A stretch of DNA of 64,000 nt from CADEER01 sp965216585 (lineage in GTDB: Bacteria > Desulfobacterota > Binatia > HRBIN30 > CADEER01). The notes beneath the pieces were generated by a model. It worked only from the letters and a program-made list of their open reading frames with translations, ran no database searches and was not told the DNA's origin. The DNA lies in NCBI GenBank assembly GCA_965216585.1, contig CBDCGC010000003.1:558001-622000 (forward strand), given 5' to 3'. Positions 60,602 to 64,000 of the stretch are shown in pieces. The first letter of the stretch is position 1. Every line of letters starts with the position of its first letter. The translations under genes were made by a program, and so were the position numbers.

Positions 60602-61387
60602 TCACTCGTCGCCCGGCGGCTCCGACGCCCCCTTGGACGTCCCTTTCGCCTTGGCGACGAAGGGTTCCAGCATGTCGGAGGGCAGTGGAAAAATCGTCAC
60701 CGACTCGTTCTCCTGAGCCATTTCGGTCAGCGTCTCGAAGTAGCGCAACTGCACGGCGCGCGGGTGGGCCGAGATGATCGCCGCCGCATCGGCGAGCTTT
60801 TCCGCCGCCTGCAGCTCGCCCTCGGCATTGATCACCTTGGCGCGCCGGTCGCGCTCGGCCTCCGCCTCGCGCGCCATCGCCCGCTGCATGTCCGGCGGCA
60901 GGTCGATGTGCTTGAGCTCGACCGAGACGACCTTGATGCCCCAGGGGTCGGTCTGTTCGTCGAGGATGGTCTGGATCTCGTCGTTGAGCTTTTCGCGCTC
61001 GGACAGCAGATCGTCGAGCTCGGCCTGGCCGCAGATACTGCGCATCGTCGTCTGCGCCAACTGCGACGTGGCGACGATATAGTTCTCGACTTCGACGACC
61101 GCCTTGGTCGGATCGACGACGCGAAAGTAGAGAACCGCGTTGACCTGCACCGACACATTGTCGCGCGTGATGACGTCCTGGGCCGGAATGTCCCAGGTCA
61201 CCGTGCGCAGGTCGACGCGCTCCATGCGCTCGATGAACGGCAGCAGCAGCGTCAACCCCGGCCCGCGCGCGCCCACCAGCCGCCCGAGGCGAAAGATCAC
61301 ACCGCGCTCGTACTCCTTGAGGATCTTGAAGATCGAGTAGACGAGAAACGCCGCGAGAAGAATCAGAAACGGAAACAAGCTCAACAT
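60602..61387 (-). CDS. SPFH/stomatin-like protein (slipin)
   Basis: The 261-residue protein has an N-terminal membrane hairpin (LFPFLILLAAFLVYSIFKIL) and an SPFH domain: KEYERGVIFRLGRLVGARGP, DIPAQDVITRDNVSVQVNAV, LYFRVVDPTKAVVEVENYIV, LKHIDLPPDMQRAMAREAEA with ERDRRAKVINAEGE. Stomatin-like proteins form membrane cages and, with the upstream NfeD protease, a conserved pair; in archaea and bacteria the NfeD-type (1510-N) protease cleaves the stomatin C-terminus. The ATG at 61387 begins at the membrane segment. Confidence 0.95.
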   Translation of the reverse strand: MLSLFPFLILLAAFLVYSIFKILKEYERGVIFRLGRLVGARGPGLTLLLPFIERMERVDLRTVTWDIPAQDVITRDNVSVQVNAVLYFRVVDPTKAVVEVENYIVATSQLAQTTMRSICGQAELDDLLSEREKLNDEIQTILDEQTDPWGIKVVSVELKHIDLPPDMQRAMAREAEAERDRRAKVINAEGELQAAEKLADAAAIISAHPRAVQLRYFETLTEMAQENESVTIFPLPSDMLEPFVAKAKGTSKGASEPPGDE

Positions 61388-61475
61388 GAGTCTATCCGTG
61401 CGGACCATAGACAGGAACCGCCCTGTCGACAAGTCGCCGCCCGTCCCACCGGCATCGCACCCGCGCGACGCCCGG

Positions 61476-62822
61476 CTACGATGTCCGCTTGACGCGCAGG
61501 CGGAGGCCTTCGACGGCCGTTACCTCGACTTCGTCGCCGGGATTGGCCTGGTCCTCGACGACGGCGTCCCAGTACTCGCCGTGGACGAAGACCTTGGCGC
61601 GACCGCGCTGATCGAGGATACGGCGCACGCGGCCAACTTCCCCGATCATGCCCTCGGCGCCGGATGCCGGCTGCTGGCGGTGGGCGCGCAGCACCAGCCA
61701 ACCCATCAGCAGCATGGTCGTACCAGTCAGCGCGGCGACGGTACCGATGAGGCGGCGGTCTACCGCGAGAGCCGGGTCCGGGCTGTCGAAGAGAAAGAGC
61801 GAGCCGAGCACGAAGGCGATCAGCCCGCCCAGGCCGAGCACGCCAAAGCTCGGGGTGAAGGCTTCGGCCACCATGAGCGCCAGGCCGAGCGCCAGCAGGG
61901 CGAGACCGGTGTAGTTGACCGGCAACACCTGCGTCGCCCACAGGCCGAGCAGGAAGCAAATGCCGCCGGCGATGCCGGGGATGAGCAGGCCGGGGTTGTA
62001 GAACTCGAGGTACAGCCCCAACACGCCGAGCGCCATCAACAGGTAGGCGATGTTGGGATCGGCGATGAGGGTGAGGATCTTCTGTCGCAGGGTCATTTCG
62101 TGGGGTAGAACGACGGCGCCGGCGGTGCGCAGAACGACCGCATCGGAGCCCAGCACCAGCTCGCGTCCGTCGAGCTGCTGCAGGAGATCGGCGGTGTCGC
62201 GGGCGATGATGTCGATGACGTTCTTTTCCAGCGCTTCCTTCTCGGTGATCGACACGCTCTCGCGCACCGCTTGCTCGGCCCACTCGGCGTTGCGACCGCG
62301 CTCCTGAGCGATCGTCTTGCTCAGCGACGCGGCGAAGTTCTCCACCTTGGTGCGCATGTCGCCTTCGATATCCTCACCGCCGCCGCCGACCGGGTGAGCG
62401 GCACCGATGTTGGTGCCCGGTGCCATCGCCGCGACGTGCGCCGCCAGGGTGATGAACACCCCCGCCGAGGTCGCACCGCTGCCGCCGGGTGCGACGTGCA
62501 CGACGGTCGCGACGTCGCTGCCGAGGAGATCCTTGACGATGAGCTGTGTCGACGGCAGCAAGCCGCCCGGCGTGTCGAGGCGGATCACCAGAGCCGCCGC
62601 CCCCCGCTCGCGCGCCGCATCGAGGCCGCCGCGAATGTACTCGACGGTGGCGGGTGAGATCGGACCGTCGACCTCGGCGACGACGACCGGACCGCTGACG
62701 GCGCGCGGCTCGCTCTTCTCGGTCGCCGCTTTCTCGGCCACCGGCGCCGCATCACCGGCGCGTGCCGGTGCGGCGAAGACGGCGCACAGCGCTGCCAGGA
62801 GGGTGACGAGGCGCGACGTCAC
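61476..62822 (-). CDS. NfeD-type membrane serine protease (ClpP-class, long form)
   Basis: The 448-residue protein has a signal peptide (RLVTLLAALCAVFAAPARAG), a ClpP-like protease domain with PGGLLPSTQLIVKDLLGSDV, VVHVAPGGSGATSAGVFITL (Ser) and HVAAMAPGTNIGAAHPVGGG, four to five membrane segments (NIAYLLMALGVLGLYLEFYN, PGLLIPGIAGGICFLLGLWA) and the soluble NfeD OB-fold (GMIGEVGRVRRILDQRGRAK, VFVHGEYWDAVVEDQANPGD). The partner is the slipin gene 88 bp downstream. GTG 62822 overlaps the stop of udgA (GTGA). Confidence 0.94.
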   Translation of the reverse strand: MTSRLVTLLAALCAVFAAPARAGDAAPVAEKAATEKSEPRAVSGPVVVAEVDGPISPATVEYIRGGLDAARERGAAALVIRLDTPGGLLPSTQLIVKDLLGSDVATVVHVAPGGSGATSAGVFITLAAHVAAMAPGTNIGAAHPVGGGGEDIEGDMRTKVENFAASLSKTIAQERGRNAEWAEQAVRESVSITEKEALEKNVIDIIARDTADLLQQLDGRELVLGSDAVVLRTAGAVVLPHEMTLRQKILTLIADPNIAYLLMALGVLGLYLEFYNPGLLIPGIAGGICFLLGLWATQVLPVNYTGLALLALGLALMVAEAFTPSFGVLGLGGLIAFVLGSLFLFDSPDPALAVDRRLIGTVAALTGTTMLLMGWLVLRAHRQQPASGAEGMIGEVGRVRRILDQRGRAKVFVHGEYWDAVVEDQANPGDEVEVTAVEGLRLRVKRTS

Positions 62823-63598
62823 GGCGCCATCCCGAGCTCGGCCATCACCTGCTTGATGTCCTCCCAGACCAGGCGCTTGTCGCCGGGATTGCGCAGCAGG
62901 TAGGCGGGGTGAAAGGTCGGCATCAGCTTGACGCCGCAGTACTCGTGCCACTGCCCGCGCATCTTCGAGATCGGTGTCGACGAGGCCGCCAGCGTCTGCG
63001 CGGCGAACTTGCCGAGGGCGACCACGACCTTCGGTTGGATGAGGGCGATCTGGCGTTCGAGAAAGGGGATGCAGGTGGCAATCTCGTCGGGCTCGGGATT
63101 TCGATTCTGCGGCGGCCGGCACTTCACGACGTTGGCGATGTACACATCCTCGCGCCGCAGCTTCATGCCCTTGGTGATGATCTCGGTCAGCAATTGCCCG
63201 GCGCGGCCGACGAACGGCTCGCCGCGCAGGTCTTCGTCGCGTCCCGGACCTTCGCCGACGAACATCAAATCAGCGTCGGTGCTGCCGACGCCAAAGACGA
63301 TGTTGGTACGCCCCGCCGCCAGCTTGCAACGGCGACAATCGCCGAGCACGCCGACCAGTTCGTCGATCGTCTGCGCCGCCGCTGTCTCCGCCGTCGCGCC
63401 GCCGCCGTTGGCAGCCGCGGCCACCGGTTGGGACGGCGCTGGCGGCGCGCTTTCTTGCGCCACGGCGGCGCCGGCCGCTGCCGGCAAACGTGTCGAGGAC
63501 GGCAACCAGCGCATGCCACCGGCGCGTTGGTCTTCTACGTGGTCGCGCAGCGCGTGCAGGAGGGAAGCAATCTCGTGTTGTCGCCCAACCCTCTCCAT
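62819..63598 (-). CDS. Uracil-DNA glycosylase, family 4 (UdgA-type, Fe-S)
   Basis: The 259-residue protein has a ~90-residue N-terminal low-complexity extension (rich in Ala/Pro) and then the family 4 core: GDCRRCKLAAGRTNIVFGVG, ADLMFVGEGPGRDEDLRGEP with FVGRAGQLL (motif A, GEGPG-DED), NVVKCRPPQNRNPEPDEIAT, and LMPTFHPAYLLRNPGDK (motif B). Four cysteines (in DCRRC, KC and TC) fit the [4Fe-4S] cluster. It removes uracil from DNA. In many genomes this gene is preceded by the same disordered extension. The ATG at 63598 is only 16 bp from the divergent GTG of the next gene. Confidence 0.92.
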   Translation of the reverse strand: MERVGRQHEIASLLHALRDHVEDQRAGGMRWLPSSTRLPAAAGAAVAQESAPPAPSQPVAAAANGGGATAETAAAQTIDELVGVLGDCRRCKLAAGRTNIVFGVGSTDADLMFVGEGPGRDEDLRGEPFVGRAGQLLTEIITKGMKLRREDVYIANVVKCRPPQNRNPEPDEIATCIPFLERQIALIQPKVVVALGKFAAQTLAASSTPISKMRGQWHEYCGVKLMPTFHPAYLLRNPGDKRLVWEDIKQVMAELGMAP

Positions 63599-63614
63599 AG
63601 TATTCTGCACGTCT

Positions 63615-64000
63615 GTGCACCCCCTTCTCATCGCCCTCGTCGTCGGCCTGATCCTGATCCCCGAAAGCGCTTTCGCCTGGGGGCCGATCACTCATCTCGG
63701 ACATGGCTCGGAGGTGCTGAAGGACGTTACCATCCTGGGTGTGGGCCTTCAACGATTGCTGCGCCGCTTCCCCACCGAATACCTCTACGGCTGCATTGGC
63801 GCCGACATCACGCTCGGCAAGAAATACACCGGCCCCATGCAGGCGCACTGCCACTCGTGGGAGATCGGCTGGCTGATCCTCGATCAGGCGGAAAGCGAAG
63901 CGGAACGCGCCTTCGGCTATGGCTACCTCAGCCATCTCGCCGCCGATGTCTACTCGCACAACCACTTCGTTCCCACCCAACTGGTCGTCTCGTTTCGCGC
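63615..64000 (+). CDS. Zinc-dependent phospholipase C-like protein, N-terminal part (3' end outside window)
   Basis: From GTG 63615 the frame stays open to the window end (128 codons): a signal-like start (HPLLIALVVGLILIPESAFA), then WGPITHLGHGSEVLKDVTIL, GCIGADITLGKKYTGPMQAH with CHSWEIGWLI, and GYGYLSHLAADVYSHNHFVP. The W-GPxTH, CHSW and HLAADxxxHNxFVP motifs are the metal-binding set of the PF00882 zinc-dependent phospholipase C family. It would be an exported lipid hydrolase. No Shine-Dalgarno precedes the GTG; TAGTAT at 63597-63602 may be a -10 box. Confidence 0.8.
   Translation, partial: MHPLLIALVVGLILIPESAFAWGPITHLGHGSEVLKDVTILGVGLQRLLRRFPTEYLYGCIGADITLGKKYTGPMQAHCHSWEIGWLILDQAESEAERAFGYGYLSHLAADVYSHNHFVPTQLVVSFR

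Overview
The window is chromosomal DNA of a high-GC Gram-negative bacterium. It carries a complete LPS-transport cluster (lptC-lptA-lptB), a phospholipid-asymmetry (Mla) operon, SecDF-YajC, sigma-54 and c-type cytochromes. Gene content and order (lptCAB-rpoN-hpf-ptsN-rapZ-HPr; yajC-secD-secF-recJ behind queA-tgt; surE-pcm-nlpD) fit the deltaproteobacterial/Desulfobacterota-like sphere. The style of the secreted haem protein and its C-terminal tail reminds me of uncultured Binatia-like lineages. That placement is inference; no rRNA is present to settle it.

Layout. 1-3.8 kb: 3' end of groL, a luciferase-like monooxygenase and parE. 3.8-7.5 kb: a small, more AT-rich accessory island with an excisionase-like HTH/PIN pair, a phage-type HTH pseudogene broken by one nonsense codon, and an Xre-ImmA/IrrE + PIN pair; a dispersed intergenic repeat lies at both edges and again at 11.1 kb. 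7.5-11.9 kb: threonine aldolase, a DUF2889 protein, PhzF, a ferredoxin:thioredoxin-reductase-like Fe-S protein and YceH. 12.0-15.5 kb: mlaF-E-D-A-C. 15.5-21.2 kb: a small zinc-ribbon membrane protein, apaG, a 72-bp tandem repeat, a diiron oxygenase-like protein and a 1,126-residue secreted beta-propeller/dihaem cytochrome. 21.2-27.4 kb: a two-gene ABC exporter, an ATPase(DUF4143)-NYN cassette behind a perfect 33-bp palindromic promoter, and ilvB.

27.4-32.7 kb: a glycosyltransferase and hydrolase, a TPR protein, a cytochrome c, apt, and surE-pcm-nlpD; tRNA-Pro(GGG) follows at 32.8 kb. 32.9-40.7 kb: a long minus-strand run holding a family 5 uracil-DNA glycosylase, metK, HPr, rapZ, ptsN, hpf, rpoN and lptB-A-C, which couples envelope biogenesis with nitrogen-PTS type regulation. 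40.8-47.2 kb: phosphatidylcholine synthase, an M48 lipoprotein, a Gld-type ABC system with DUF4340 protein, and a LysR regulator. 47.2-53.7 kb: an M48 protease with two YbjQ proteins, a MaoC-like hydratase, a divergent deacetylase, a CtpA protease, a PmtA-like methyltransferase and an HTH protein. 53.8-64 kb: recJ, secF, secD, yajC, tgt, queA, a slipin/NfeD pair, a family 4 uracil-DNA glycosylase, and a zinc-dependent phospholipase C-like gene cut by the window edge.

Most of the window is core housekeeping. The best candidates for something new are the palindrome-controlled, apparently leaderless ATPase-NYN cassette; the dispersed ~142-bp intergenic repeat family associated with the toxin-antitoxin island; the large dihaem beta-propeller protein with an unassigned C-terminal module; and the tandem YbjQ-YbjQ-M48 operon.
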